From NCBI RefSeq assembly GCF_024707545.1, contig NZ_CP062229.1:2895501-2959500 (forward strand): 64,000 bases of DNA. Reading direction: 5' to 3'. A program made the position numbers and the translations under genes. The stretch's first letter is position 1. Each line of letters begins with the position of its first letter. Source of the stretch: Mesorhizobium onobrychidis (lineage in GTDB: Bacteria > Pseudomonadota > Alphaproteobacteria > Rhizobiales > Rhizobiaceae). This document shows, piece after piece, positions 16,983-25,838 of the stretch. The notes below the pieces were generated by a model. That model ran no database searches and was not told the origin of the DNA. It saw only the letters and a program-made list of their open reading frames with translations.

Positions 16983-17108
16983 TCAGGCCACCTCAGCCTT
17001 GTTGTTGTGCCTGCTGGTGACCCGTTCGGGGATCAAGTCTTGGCGACGCGCACCGCCGGCTTGGCGCAGGTTCTCGCGTTCTGCAGCCTCGAAGCTGAAA
17101 TTCTGCAT
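16983..17108 (-). CDS. Possible 41-residue small protein upstream of the flavoenzyme
   Basis: ATG at 17108 with GGA six bases upstream begins [19 protein letters not shown]; the stop at 16983 lies two bases before the start of the flavoenzyme gene. That spacing suits a translationally coupled leader or small protein. The product is hydrophilic and charged with no known domain. It could equally be a chance frame in a promoter region. Confidence 0.35.
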   Translation of the reverse strand: MQNFSFEAAERENLRQAGGARRQDLIPERVTSRHNNKAEVA

Positions 17109-17252
17109 GTCTTCCGTCCATCCGCCAGCCCTTCCGAAAGGGCTTGACACCCTTACAAGAAACGGATGCACCAAACAGCATTAATCCAGAGGCCGATGCG
17201 CGCGCCGAACGGCGGCAGGACGCACGTCCCGGCATGCAGGACAGGAGCCATC

Positions 17253-18629
17253 ATGGACGCTCGACCGAATTCTCCCGAAGCCCGCGACATCAGCTACCAC
17301 ATGCACGGCTACACCAATGCCCGCAAGCATGAGGAAGCAGGGCCACTCGTCATCGAGAAGGGCGACGGCATCTATGTCGAGGATCTCGCCGGCAACCGCT
17401 ATATCGAGGCGATGGCCGGGCTTTGGAGCGTCGCGGTCGGCTTTTCGGAGAAGCGGCTGGTCGATGCGGCGGTGCGCCAGATGTCCAAGCTGCCTTACTA
17501 TCACGACTTCGGCTCCAAATCGCATTCGCCGCTGATCGATCTCGCCGAGAAGCTGGTGCAGATGGCGCCGGTGCCGATGAGCAAGGCGTATTTCACCAAT
17601 TCCGGCTCCGAGGCCAACGATACGGCCATGAAGATGATCTGGTACCGGTCGAATGCGATCGGCCAGCCGGCACGCAAGAAGATCATCAGCCGCAATCGCG
17701 GCTATCACGGCGTCACCATTGCCGCGGCAAGCCTGACCGGCCTGCCCAACAACCACACTTCCTTCGACCTGCCGATTGCCAATGTGCTGCACACTTCGAC
17801 GCCGCACCACTGGCGCGAGGCGCTGCCAGGCGAGAGCGAAGCAGAGTTTTCGAGCCGGCTTGCCGACGATTTGGAAAAGCTGATCCTGGCCGAAGGACCG
17901 GAAACCATCGCTGCCTTCTTCGGCGAGCCGATCATGGGCGCCGGCGGCGTCATCGTGCCGCCGGCCGGCTACTGGGAGAAGATCCAGGCGGTCCTGTCGA
18001 AATACGACATCCTGCTCGTCGCCGACGAGGTCATCTGCGGTTTTGGCCGAACCGGCGAGATGTTCGGCTCGCAGACCTTCGGCATCAGGCCCGACATCAT
18101 GGTGCTGTCGAAGCAGATCTCTTCCTCCTATCTGCCGATCTCGGCCCTGCTGATCAACGAGAAAATGTTCGAGCCGATTGCCGACGAAAGCAATCGGATC
18201 GGCACCTTCGGTCACGGCTTCACCGGCGGCGGTCACCCCGTCGCGGCCGCGGTCGCATTCGAGAACCTGAAGCTGATCGAGGAGCGCGACCTTGTCGGCA
18301 ATGCGCGCACGGTTGGCGCGCATATGCAGAAGCGGCTGCGCAAGCTGGCCTCGCACCCGCTTGTCGGTGAGGTGCGCGGCGTCGGCCTGATCGCGGCGGT
18401 CGAACTGGTCGGCGACAAGGCGAACAAGACGCCGTGGGAGACGGCCGGCGCGCTGGGCGGGCTCGTCAACGGCTTTATGCAGCAGAACGGCGTGATCTCG
18501 CGCAACATGGGCGACGCGCTGGCCTTCTGCCCGCCGCTGATCATCACCGAGCCCCAGGTCGATCAGATGATCGATGCGCTCGAAAGATCGCTCGAAGCCG
18601 CCGTCAAGCAGGTCGGCCCACAGAGCTGA
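17253..18629 (+). CDS. Class III aminotransferase (omega-amino acid type)
   Basis: ATG at 17253 has ACAGGAG upstream; an earlier in-frame ATG at 17166 lacks one. The 458-residue PLP enzyme has the fold-type I class III pattern: FTNSGSEANDTAMKMIWYRS, RNRGYHGVTIAAASLTGLP, LLVADEVICGFGRTG and LSKQISSSYLPISALLI, whose Lys carries PLP. It resembles omega-amino acid:pyruvate or GABA-type transaminases. It converges on the MDR gene of the ectoine operon and lies divergent from the LhgO-like flavoenzyme. A second class III enzyme at 19846 lies inside the ectoine operon, so this one probably acts on another amine. Substrate not assignable. Confidence 0.88.
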   Translation: MDARPNSPEARDISYHMHGYTNARKHEEAGPLVIEKGDGIYVEDLAGNRYIEAMAGLWSVAVGFSEKRLVDAAVRQMSKLPYYHDFGSKSHSPLIDLAEKLVQMAPVPMSKAYFTNSGSEANDTAMKMIWYRSNAIGQPARKKIISRNRGYHGVTIAAASLTGLPNNHTSFDLPIANVLHTSTPHHWREALPGESEAEFSSRLADDLEKLILAEGPETIAAFFGEPIMGAGGVIVPPAGYWEKIQAVLSKYDILLVADEVICGFGRTGEMFGSQTFGIRPDIMVLSKQISSSYLPISALLINEKMFEPIADESNRIGTFGHGFTGGGHPVAAAVAFENLKLIEERDLVGNARTVGAHMQKRLRKLASHPLVGEVRGVGLIAAVELVGDKANKTPWETAGALGGLVNGFMQQNGVISRNMGDALAFCPPLIITEPQVDQMIDALERSLEAAVKQVGPQS

Positions 18630-18736
18630 ACAGGTCATCGGAACGAAGAGGTCGCGGCGCCGCATGGCCATGTCGCGCTCGACCTCACCGTGTCGGCGAA
18701 CAGCCCAGGCCTGCCATAGTCCTCTCTGTCGACGCG

Positions 18737-19837
18737 CTACGCGGCGCTCCCAACGGCGTCCGGAACGACCACCAGCTTGCCGACGAAATCCTTGGCGATG
18801 AAGTCCGCCTGGGCTTGGTGGAAATCGGACAGCCTGTAGACGCCGCCGACCAGCGGCCGGATCTTCTTCTCCTCGATGTAGCGGACGATACGGCGAAAGT
18901 CCGCCCGCGTGCCCTGGCTCGAGCCGTGAAGTTGGAGCTGCTTCAGATACATGGTGCGCAGATCGAACTGCACGACCGGGCCGGCAATCGCGCCGGCGGT
19001 GGTGTAGCGGCCTTCGGGCCGAAGAATGCGCAGGAGGTCATTGAAGATCGCGCCGCCGACCAGGTCGGCAACCACGTCGATCGGCTGTCCGCCGGTCGCC
19101 GCGTTGACGGCGGCAGGCAGGTCGGCGACGCCACGGGTGATCACCGCCTCGGCGCCAATGTCGAGCACGGCCTTTTCCTTGCCCTTGCCGACTACGGCAT
19201 AGGGGATGGCGCCGCGCGCCCGCGCCAGCTGCACGATGCCGGAGCCGACGCCGCCGGAGGCGCCGGTGACCAGCACGCGCTCGCCGGCCTTCAATGCGGC
19301 GCGTTCCAGCATCTGTTCGCCGGTGAGATAGGCGCAGCAAAACGTGGCGAGTTCGACATCGGTCAGCTCGGTGTTGACGACATGGGCATTGTCGGCTGGC
19401 ACGGTCTGGTACTCGGCATAGCCGCCGTCACGGCCGTGGCCCATATAGTCTATATCGGCGAGTGAATCGTCGTCGCGATTGTAGATCGAGAAATCGACCA
19501 TCACCCGCTCGCCGATGCGGGCCGAAGAAACAGCGTCGCCGACGGCAACGATGTGGCCGACCGTGTCGGTGCCCTGGATGCGTGGGAAGGTCAGCGTGTT
19601 GCCTTGGCGGCGCCAGGTCGACACGGCGGCAGCATCCTCCTCCGTGCCATAGGCGCCCTGTCGCACCCAGACATCGGTGTTGTTCATGCCGCAAGCGGTG
19701 ACCTTGACCAGCACCTCGCCCGGGGCGGGCGAGGGCACTTTCACGTCGGTGCGGTAGACGAGCTTTTCCGGCCCGCCGTGACCGATCAGCTGCACGGCGG
19801 CCATGGTGGCGGGGAGGGTTTTGGTCATGGCATTCAT
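18737..19837 (-). CDS. MDR-family (zinc-type alcohol dehydrogenase-like) oxidoreductase in the ectoine operon
   Basis: A 366-residue medium-chain reductase: GroES-like domain (PAPGEVLVKVTACGMNNTDV, FPRIQGTDTVGHIVAVGDAV) and Rossmann domain with VTGASGGVGSGIVQLARARG. The pattern fits quinone-oxidoreductase-like members; the catalytic zinc Cys/His set is not obvious. Its start is 8 bases after the stop of the doeD-type aminotransferase, so it is almost surely the last gene of the doeX-doeC-doeD operon. No step of the accepted ectoine route needs an MDR enzyme. It could reduce or detoxify an aldehyde such as aspartate semialdehyde; that is inference. Confidence 0.88.
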   Translation of the reverse strand: MNAMTKTLPATMAAVQLIGHGGPEKLVYRTDVKVPSPAPGEVLVKVTACGMNNTDVWVRQGAYGTEEDAAAVSTWRRQGNTLTFPRIQGTDTVGHIVAVGDAVSSARIGERVMVDFSIYNRDDDSLADIDYMGHGRDGGYAEYQTVPADNAHVVNTELTDVELATFCCAYLTGEQMLERAALKAGERVLVTGASGGVGSGIVQLARARGAIPYAVVGKGKEKAVLDIGAEAVITRGVADLPAAVNAATGGQPIDVVADLVGGAIFNDLLRILRPEGRYTTAGAIAGPVVQFDLRTMYLKQLQLHGSSQGTRADFRRIVRYIEEKKIRPLVGGVYRLSDFHQAQADFIAKDFVGKLVVVPDAVGSAA

Positions 19838-19845
19838 GTCAGTTT

Positions 19846-21225
19846 TCAGATGTTGGCAAACACGCTCTTCACCGCCTCGGCCGTCTTCGACACGACGATG
19901 TCGGCCTCTTCGCGCGTCAGGCAGAGCGGCGGCGCGAAGCCGAGAATGTCGCCCTGCGGCATGGCGCGGCCGATGACGCCACGCTCGGCAAGGGCGGTCG
20001 CGACCTGCGGCCCGATCTTCTGTGAGGCGTCGAAGAACACGCGGTCGTCCTTGTCGGCGATGAACTCGACCGCCGCCAGCATGCCGTCGCCGCGCACCTC
20101 GCCGACATTTTTGTGGCCACCGACGGCTTTCGTCAGTTCGGCGCGGAAATAGGCGCCGGTTTCGCCTGCGTTGGTCACCAGGTCCATCTCGTCGATCAGT
20201 TCCAGGTTGGCGACGCCGGCGGCAACGCAGATCGGATGCGCCGAATAGGTCCAGCCATGGCCTATGCTGCCGAGCTTGTCGGAACCCTGCACCAGCACCT
20301 GCCAGACCTTGTCCGCGACGATGACGCCCGACAGCGGCGCGTAGGCCGAGGTCAGGCCCTTGGCGATGGTGATCAGGTCGGGCTTGATGCCGTAATGGTC
20401 GGAGCCGAACATCGTGCCCAGCCGGCCAAAGCCGGTGACCACTTCGTCGGCGACCAGCAGCACATCATATTTCTTGAGCACCGCCTGGATCTTTTCCCAG
20501 TAGAGAGCGGGCGGCGGCACGATGCCGCCGGTGCCGAGGATCGGCTCGCCGATGAAGGCGGCGACGGTTTCGGGACCTTCGGCGAGGATCATTTCTTCGA
20601 GCTTGTCGGCGCAGTATTGCGAGAACTGCTCCTCACTCATCGAGCGGTCGGCGCGGCGGAAGTAGTAGGGTGCCTCGGTGTGCAGGATCGGCGCACGCGG
20701 CAGGTCGAAGGCGTTGTGGAACAGGTCGAGCCCGGTCAGCGATCCGGTCATGACGCCGGAGCCGTGATAGCCGCGCCAGCGCGAGATGATCTTCTTCTTC
20801 TCCGGCCGGCCAAGCACGTTGTTGTAATACCAGATCAGCTTGATGTTGGTTTCGTTGGCGTCGGAACCGGAGAGGCCGAAATAGACCCTCGACATGCCTT
20901 GCGGGGCGCGGTCGATGATCATCTTGGCAAGCGTGATCGACGCCTCGGTGCCGTGTCCGACATAGGCGTGATAGTAGGCGAGGTTCTTGGCCTGCGCGGC
21001 AATGGCGTCGGCGATCTTCTGGCGGCCGTAGCCGACATTGACGCAGTAAAGCCCGGCGAAAGCGTCGATGCTCTTGCGGCCATTGTTGTCCCAGATGGTG
21101 ACGCCTTCGCCGCCGGCGATCACCCGGGTCGGCGATTCACCCCGTGCATGCGTGCCCATATGGGTCGAGGGATGGAAGAAGTGGTCGCGGTCCCAGGCGG
21201 CGAGTTCGTTGGACTGGTCGAGCAT
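19846..21225 (-). CDS. doeD: Class III aminotransferase, likely diaminobutyrate transaminase of ectoine catabolism
   Basis: A 459-residue PLP enzyme with YFGLSGSDANETNIKLIWYY, RWRGYHGSGVMTGSLTGLD, LLVADEVVTGFGRLGTMFG and ITIAKGLTSAYAPLSGVIV (PLP Lys). In ectoine degraders the DoeD/Atf transaminase turns L-2,4-diaminobutyrate into aspartate semialdehyde. The assignment rests on position: it lies between a semialdehyde dehydrogenase gene (36 bases upstream) and an MDR gene (8 bases downstream), in an operon led by an Lrp regulator and divergent from enuR-ehu-eut. Length is normal. A general omega-amino acid transaminase role cannot be excluded from sequence alone. Confidence 0.82.
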   Translation of the reverse strand: MLDQSNELAAWDRDHFFHPSTHMGTHARGESPTRVIAGGEGVTIWDNNGRKSIDAFAGLYCVNVGYGRQKIADAIAAQAKNLAYYHAYVGHGTEASITLAKMIIDRAPQGMSRVYFGLSGSDANETNIKLIWYYNNVLGRPEKKKIISRWRGYHGSGVMTGSLTGLDLFHNAFDLPRAPILHTEAPYYFRRADRSMSEEQFSQYCADKLEEMILAEGPETVAAFIGEPILGTGGIVPPPALYWEKIQAVLKKYDVLLVADEVVTGFGRLGTMFGSDHYGIKPDLITIAKGLTSAYAPLSGVIVADKVWQVLVQGSDKLGSIGHGWTYSAHPICVAAGVANLELIDEMDLVTNAGETGAYFRAELTKAVGGHKNVGEVRGDGMLAAVEFIADKDDRVFFDASQKIGPQVATALAERGVIGRAMPQGDILGFAPPLCLTREEADIVVSKTAEAVKSVFANI

Positions 21226-21260
21226 TTTTTTTACTCCTGAGGAAAAGTATCGGGTGCGGC

Positions 21261-22754
21261 CTAGGCCACGTCCAGGCAGAGATATCTAAGATCGGTAAAG
21301 GCTTCGAGCCCGTGGCGCGAGCCCTCGCGGCCGATGCCGGACTGTTTGACGCCGCCGAACGGGATCGGCGCGCCGGTGATCTTCACGCGGTTGATGGCGA
21401 CCATACCGTAGTCGAGCGCGCGGCCCATGCGCAATTGGCGGCCGCCGTTCTCGGTGACGACATAGGCGACGAGGCCGTATTCGGTGGCGTTGGCGCGGGC
21501 GATGACCTCGTCTTCGCTGTCGAAGGGCGTCACCGCGGCGACCGGACCAAAAGTTTCCTCGCGCATGATCAGCGCGTCGTCGGTGACATCGGCCAGCAGG
21601 GTCGGCCGGTAGAACAGTGGCCCGGCCGGATGTCTGCCGCCGCCGGTTAGGCAGTGCGCGCCATGGGCTAGCGCATCGGCAACTTGCTCCTCGACCTTCT
21701 TGACGCCGCGCTCGTGCATCAACGGCCCGATGTCGGTGTCATCGGCCAGGCCATTGCCTGTCCGCAACCCCTCGATGCGCCTGGCGAAGGCGGCGCAGAA
21801 ACGATCATAAATCGGACGCTGGACATAGATGCGGTTGGCGGCAAGGCAATCCTGGCCGGACGTGGCGAATTTGGCATCGATGGCTATGGTCACAGCCTTG
21901 TCGAGATCGGCGTCGGCAAAGACGATCAGCGGCGCAGAACCGCCAAGCTCCATGACCAACCGCTTCATCGTCGGCGCACTTTGCGCGGCGATAAGCCTGC
22001 CGATCTCGGTCGAGCCGGTGAAGCTCATGGCCCGGACGCGAGCGTCTTCGCACATCCGCCCAACGATGGTCGAAGCCTTGCCGGTGAGAATGTTGAAGAC
22101 GCCAGCCGGCAGGCCGGCGCGTTCGCCGAGCTCGGCCAGCGCCAATGCCGACAGCGGCGTTTCCGACGAAGGATGCGCCACGATCGTGCAGCCGGCGGCA
22201 AGGGCGGCCGCGGCCTTGCGGGTCAGCATGGCCGCGGGAAAATTCCATGGCGTGACGACGCCGACGACGCCGAGCGGTTCGCGCCGCACCATCATTTCGG
22301 CGTTCGGCAAATGGCTGGTGACGCTTTCGGCGTTGAGGCGTTTTGCCTCCTCGGCATACCACTCGACGAAGGAGGCGGCATAGTCGATCTCGCCAAGCGA
22401 TTCCCTAAGCGGCTTGCCCTGTTCCAGCGTCATCAGCAGCGCCAGATCATCTTTGGCGGCGATGATCAGATCGAACCATTTTCGTAGGATTCTTGCGCGT
22501 TCCTGCGGGAGCGCTGCACGCCAGGCGGGAAAGGCGCGGGATGCCGCATTGATCGCCTTGTTTGTCTGCCTGCTATCGAGCGCGGCAACCCAGGCGACGG
22601 TGGCGCCTGTGGCAGGATCGGTTACCTCAAAACTTTCGGCGGCCTCACTCGCCGTCCAGTGGCCATCGACATAGGCGAGTTCGCGCAGCAGCCGGCGATC
22701 GGCGAGGCGGTCGAGCGCTTCGTGGCGTTGTGGGCGAGCAAAATGCGCGGACAT
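21261..22754 (-). CDS. doeC: Aldehyde dehydrogenase, succinate/aspartate-semialdehyde type
   Basis: ATG at 22754 follows GGGAGG; an ATG 25 codons earlier has no site. The 497-residue enzyme has VVTPWNFPAAMLTRK with Asn171, MELGGSAPLIVF with Glu269 and SGQDCLAANR with catalytic Cys303. It matches succinate-semialdehyde dehydrogenases, the family that supplies DoeC/Ssd in ectoine operons, where it oxidises aspartate semialdehyde to aspartate. The usual KP of the cofactor-binding loop reads HP here (His194 in VAHPSSETPLS), which may affect NAD/NADP preference. Second gene of the operon, 97 bases after the Lrp-type regulator. Confidence 0.85.
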   Translation of the reverse strand: MSAHFARPQRHEALDRLADRRLLRELAYVDGHWTASEAAESFEVTDPATGATVAWVAALDSRQTNKAINAASRAFPAWRAALPQERARILRKWFDLIIAAKDDLALLMTLEQGKPLRESLGEIDYAASFVEWYAEEAKRLNAESVTSHLPNAEMMVRREPLGVVGVVTPWNFPAAMLTRKAAAALAAGCTIVAHPSSETPLSALALAELGERAGLPAGVFNILTGKASTIVGRMCEDARVRAMSFTGSTEIGRLIAAQSAPTMKRLVMELGGSAPLIVFADADLDKAVTIAIDAKFATSGQDCLAANRIYVQRPIYDRFCAAFARRIEGLRTGNGLADDTDIGPLMHERGVKKVEEQVADALAHGAHCLTGGGRHPAGPLFYRPTLLADVTDDALIMREETFGPVAAVTPFDSEDEVIARANATEYGLVAYVVTENGGRQLRMGRALDYGMVAINRVKITGAPIPFGGVKQSGIGREGSRHGLEAFTDLRYLCLDVA

Positions 22755-22850
22755 GTTCGAAACCTCCCGGTTCGGAGTGGATACGGGAAGATTATCGCGC
22801 GACCCTAGACAGAGAGGCTGTTTCGGCACGTCCCCAGAGAGAGATTGTCT

Positions 22851-23366
22851 CTATTCGCCCGCCCCGGCAGACGATCTCTCTAGCGCTACCGGCAACAGAT
22901 CCGCCACCGGCAAGGCGACCTCCTCCTTCACCGTCTTGGTGACGATGTAGGTGAAATAGCGGTCGATGCCGATCTCGCGTTCGAGCAGGGCGTCGACCAA
23001 CCGCTGGTAGGCGTCGATGTCGCGCGCCATCACTTTCAGCAGATAGTCGACGCCGCCGCCCACCGACCAGCAGGCGACGATTTCTGGGATATCGCGGATG
23101 ACGCGCTCGAAACGGTCGAAATCGGCCTGGCGGTGGCTGGCCAGCGTCACCTCCATCAGTACGGTTGCGACCGGCGCGACGGCGCGCATCGCAACCTTGG
23201 CGTGATAGCCGGAGACGATGCCGGCCTTTTCCAGCTTGCGCAGCCGCATCCAGCACGGCGTCGGCGACAGGCCGACCTTGTCGGCGAGCGCCAGCTTGGT
23301 GATGCGCCCGTCGCGCTGGACCGCGTCGAGGATTTTGAGGTCGATCTGATCGAGTTTCGGTGCGGC
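22851..23366 (-). CDS. doeX: Lrp/AsnC-family regulator of ectoine catabolism
   Basis: A 171-residue Lrp-type protein: winged helix LDQIDLKILDAVQRDGRITKL with LADKVGLSPTPCWMRLRKLE, then a RAM ligand domain (VTLASHRQADFDRFERVI, VGGGVDYLLKVMARDIDAYQ). The start used is ATG at 23366 (MAAPKLDQ); an in-frame ATG at 23399 would add 11 residues and neither has a strong site. An AsnC/Lrp regulator (DoeX) accompanies ectoine catabolic genes in many Proteobacteria. It heads the minus-strand operon and is divergent from enuR by 86 bases, so the two regulators share a control region. Confidence 0.85.
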   Translation of the reverse strand, partial: AAPKLDQIDLKILDAVQRDGRITKLALADKVGLSPTPCWMRLRKLEKAGIVSGYHAKVAMRAVAPVATVLMEVTLASHRQADFDRFERVIRDIPEIVACWSVGGGVDYLLKVMARDIDAYQRLVDALLEREIGIDRYFTYIVTKTVKEEVALPVADLLPVALERSSAGAGE

Positions 23367-23447
23367 CATGAGCGTCCACTTTTTCGTCCCCGACACCATG
23401 ACGGCGCATTATTTCGATTGTCAATTGCACTGATTTCGATCTCTAAT

Positions 23448-23459
23448 ATGTCATGACAT
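23448..23459. promoter_or_regulatory. Perfect 12-bp palindrome at the enuR start codon
   Basis: ATGTCATGACAT is a perfect dyad that covers the start codon of enuR at 23453. Its TGTCATGA core recurs at 24877-24884 before ehuA, which makes it a candidate EnuR (or DoeX) binding site. Inferred from repetition, not proven. Confidence 0.5.
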
Positions 23460-24838
23460 TGTGGCGTCCAGATCCCGCGCTCATCCGGCGGCCGGCCTAT
23501 CAATCACTCGCCGATCAGTTCGCGCGCGCCATCCATGATGGGCGGCTGGCCAATGGCGCGCGGCTGCCGACGCATCGCCGGCTGGCCGACGAATTGAAGC
23601 TTTCGGTGCAGACAGTCAGCCGCGCCTATGAGGAACTGATCCGCCGAGGCCTGGTCTCCGGCGAGATCGGCCGCGGCAGCTTCGTGCAGACGCAGCGCCG
23701 CGAGCCGGAGCCGCCCTATCTGCCGGAACGCCTTGGCGAGGTCATCGACCTCTCGATCCTGAAGCCGGTCTGCGAGCCGATGCATCTGGAGCGGCTGAAG
23801 CAGGCGCTGGGCTGGCTTGCCGAAAACCTGCCGTCGAGTTCGGCGCTGTCGTTCCGGCCGAACATGGTGTTTCCGCGCCACCGTGCGGTGGCGGTCGAAT
23901 GGCTGCGGCTGTGCGGTCTCGATGTGTCTGCGCAGAACGTCAGCCTGACCAACGGCGCCACGGCCGGCATGACGGTGGCGCTGATGAGCGTGGCGCCGCC
24001 CGGTTCGACCGTCGCCACCGAGGCGATCGGCCACCACACGCTGATCCCGCTGGCGCGCTATCTCGGCTTCAACCTCGAAGGCTTGCCGATCGACGACAAC
24101 GGTCTGATCCCGGAGGCGCTCGATGAGGCGTGCCAGCTTTCCGACATCCGCGCCGTGTTCGTGCAGCCCTCGGTGATCAACCCGACCGCAACGCTTATGG
24201 ACGCCGCGCGGCGCGAGCAGATCGCCGCGGTGGCGCGCCGGCACGACATCGCCATCATCGAGAACGACGTGCTCGGCCCGTTGGTCGAGAGCCGTCCGCC
24301 GCCGGTCGCCGCCTTCGCGCCCGAGCGTACGCTCTACGTCACCTCCTTCACCAAGATCGTGGTGCCGGGCCTGCGCATCGGCTATCTCGCGGCGCCCGAC
24401 CGCTATGCCGCCGCCGTCGCCAACCGGCATCTCGTCTCCAACTGGATGGCGACGCCGCTGGTGGCCGAGATCGCGACAAAATGGGTGGCCGACGGCACGG
24501 CGATGGAGCTCGTCCGCTGGCAACGTTCGGCGCTGCGGCGGCGGCAGGAGATTGCTGCCCAGGTGCTTGCCGGGGTCGACTATCGTGTCCATCGCGACGG
24601 ATTGCATCTGTGGCTGCAGCTGCCCGGCGACCGCGCCGAGGAAAGCTTCGTCTCGCAGGCCCGCCTGCAGGGCGTGGCGATCGCACCAGGCACATCGTTC
24701 CGTATCTCGGCGGCGCCCTGGCAGCCAGCGGTTCGGATCTCGCTGGGCTCGACAACCGAGGGGGAACTGCGCGCCGGCCTCAGCGTTGTGACCAAACTTC
24801 TGCTCGGCGATCCGGAGCATCTCCTGCTGGCGATCTAG
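23453..24838 (+). CDS. enuR: MocR/GabR-type PLP-dependent regulator of ectoine utilisation
   Basis: A 461-residue protein with a GntR winged helix at 15-80 (YQSLADQFARAIHDGRLANG, SVQTVSRAYEELIRRGLVSG) and an aminotransferase-I-like domain from about 100 to the end. Lys301 in VTSFTKIVVPGLRIGY is the PLP-binding Lys; in the characterised Ruegeria EnuR it is Lys302. EnuR represses ectoine uptake and degradation genes until PLP-bound intermediates (N-alpha-acetyl-diaminobutyrate or diaminobutyrate) release it. It is immediately upstream of ehuA, with 122 bases containing promoter and operator-like repeats. Assignment is firm because of context. Confidence 0.9.
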   Translation: MTLWRPDPALIRRPAYQSLADQFARAIHDGRLANGARLPTHRRLADELKLSVQTVSRAYEELIRRGLVSGEIGRGSFVQTQRREPEPPYLPERLGEVIDLSILKPVCEPMHLERLKQALGWLAENLPSSSALSFRPNMVFPRHRAVAVEWLRLCGLDVSAQNVSLTNGATAGMTVALMSVAPPGSTVATEAIGHHTLIPLARYLGFNLEGLPIDDNGLIPEALDEACQLSDIRAVFVQPSVINPTATLMDAARREQIAAVARRHDIAIIENDVLGPLVESRPPPVAAFAPERTLYVTSFTKIVVPGLRIGYLAAPDRYAAAVANRHLVSNWMATPLVAEIATKWVADGTAMELVRWQRSALRRRQEIAAQVLAGVDYRVHRDGLHLWLQLPGDRAEESFVSQARLQGVAIAPGTSFRISAAPWQPAVRISLGSTTEGELRAGLSVVTKLLLGDPEHLLLAI

Positions 24839-24876
24839 GCAGACATTGCCGCGAAATTGTGCGGAGCCAGAAACAT

Positions 24877-24927
24877 TGTCATGAGTTTATTTTCATGATT
24901 GACATGATTTGGCGCGTTCCGCATCGT
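24877..24927 (+). promoter_or_regulatory. Candidate promoter and operator of the ehuABCD-eut-doe operon
   Basis: TGTCATGA (24877-24884), TCATGA (24893-24898) and ACATGA (24902-24907) form spaced half-sites. A consensus -35 TTGACA (24899-24904) lies among them, and a weak -10 near CATCGT follows after 17 bases. A regulator on the half-sites would block RNA polymerase. Confidence 0.5.
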
Positions 24928-24960
24928 TAAGGCACAGCTTCTCCAGCACGGGGAAATTCT

Positions 24961-25746
24961 TTGTCCGCGCCCATCATCAAGATCGACGCCATTTCGAAAA
25001 GCTTCGGAACCTTCAAGGTGCTGGACGGCCTGTCGATGCAGGTCATGCCGCGCGAGAAGCTTGCGCTGATCGGCCCGTCCGGCTCGGGCAAGACGACGAT
25101 CCTGCGCATCCTGATGACGCTGGAGCGGATCGACAGCGGCCACATCCAGATCGACGGCGAGCAGCTTTATCACATGGAGCGCAACGGTCAGTTGCTGGCC
25201 GCCGACGAACGGCATCTGGCAAGAATGCGCCAGAAGATCGGCATGGTCTTCCAACTGTTCAACCTGTTTCCGCACAAGAGCGTCATAGACAACGTCACGC
25301 TGGCGCCGATCTTGACCAAGGGCATGCCGCGCGCCGCCGCCGAAAAGCGGGCGATGGAACTGCTCGACATGGTCGGCATGGCCGACAAGGCCAAAGCGAT
25401 GCCGGCGCAGCTTTCCGGCGGGCAGAAGCAGCGTGTGGCGATCGCCCGGGCACTGGCGCTGCAGCCCAGGATCATGCTGTTCGACGAGGTGACATCGGCG
25501 CTCGATCCGGAACTGGTCGAGGAGGTGCTGAATGTTTTGTGGCGGCTCTGCTCCGAGACCGACATGACCATGCTGCTCGTCACCCACGAAATGGGTTTTG
25601 CCCATGATTTCGCCGACCGGGTTTTGTTCTTCGACCGCGGCAAGATCGTCGAAGAAGGCAAGCCCGACGAGATTTTCCGCAATCCCAAGCAGGAGCGCAC
25701 GCAAGGCTTCCTGAAGAAGATCATCGCGGCCGGACATCGCGTCTGA
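24961..25746 (+). CDS. ehuA: Ectoine/hydroxyectoine ABC transporter ATP-binding protein
   Basis: TTG at 24961 is used as start because GGGGAA lies six bases upstream and the protein then begins SAPIIKIDAISKSFG. The 261-residue ATPase has Walker A GPSGSGKTT, Q-loop VFQLFNLFPH, signature LSGGQKQRVAIARAL, Walker B IMLFDE and the switch His in VTHEMG. It is the polar amino acid (PAAT) type and powers EhuB/C/D. First gene of a nine-gene operon whose downstream genes degrade ectoine, which fixes the substrate. An unusual start codon is the only oddity. Confidence 0.9.
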   Translation: MSAPIIKIDAISKSFGTFKVLDGLSMQVMPREKLALIGPSGSGKTTILRILMTLERIDSGHIQIDGEQLYHMERNGQLLAADERHLARMRQKIGMVFQLFNLFPHKSVIDNVTLAPILTKGMPRAAAEKRAMELLDMVGMADKAKAMPAQLSGGQKQRVAIARALALQPRIMLFDEVTSALDPELVEEVLNVLWRLCSETDMTMLLVTHEMGFAHDFADRVLFFDRGKIVEEGKPDEIFRNPKQERTQGFLKKIIAAGHRV

Positions 25747-25838
25747 CTGCCATGCCAAGGCGGCAACGCCGTCCTCAAGGGGCGGCGAAGCCGTCTCGAC
25801 CAAAGCGAACCAAGAAGAGAAGCAAGGAGTTGGGAACA

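Noticed and set aside
17181..18671. Minus-strand frame of 496 codons
   Set aside because: Antisense to the class III aminotransferase gene; no recognisable protein sequence.
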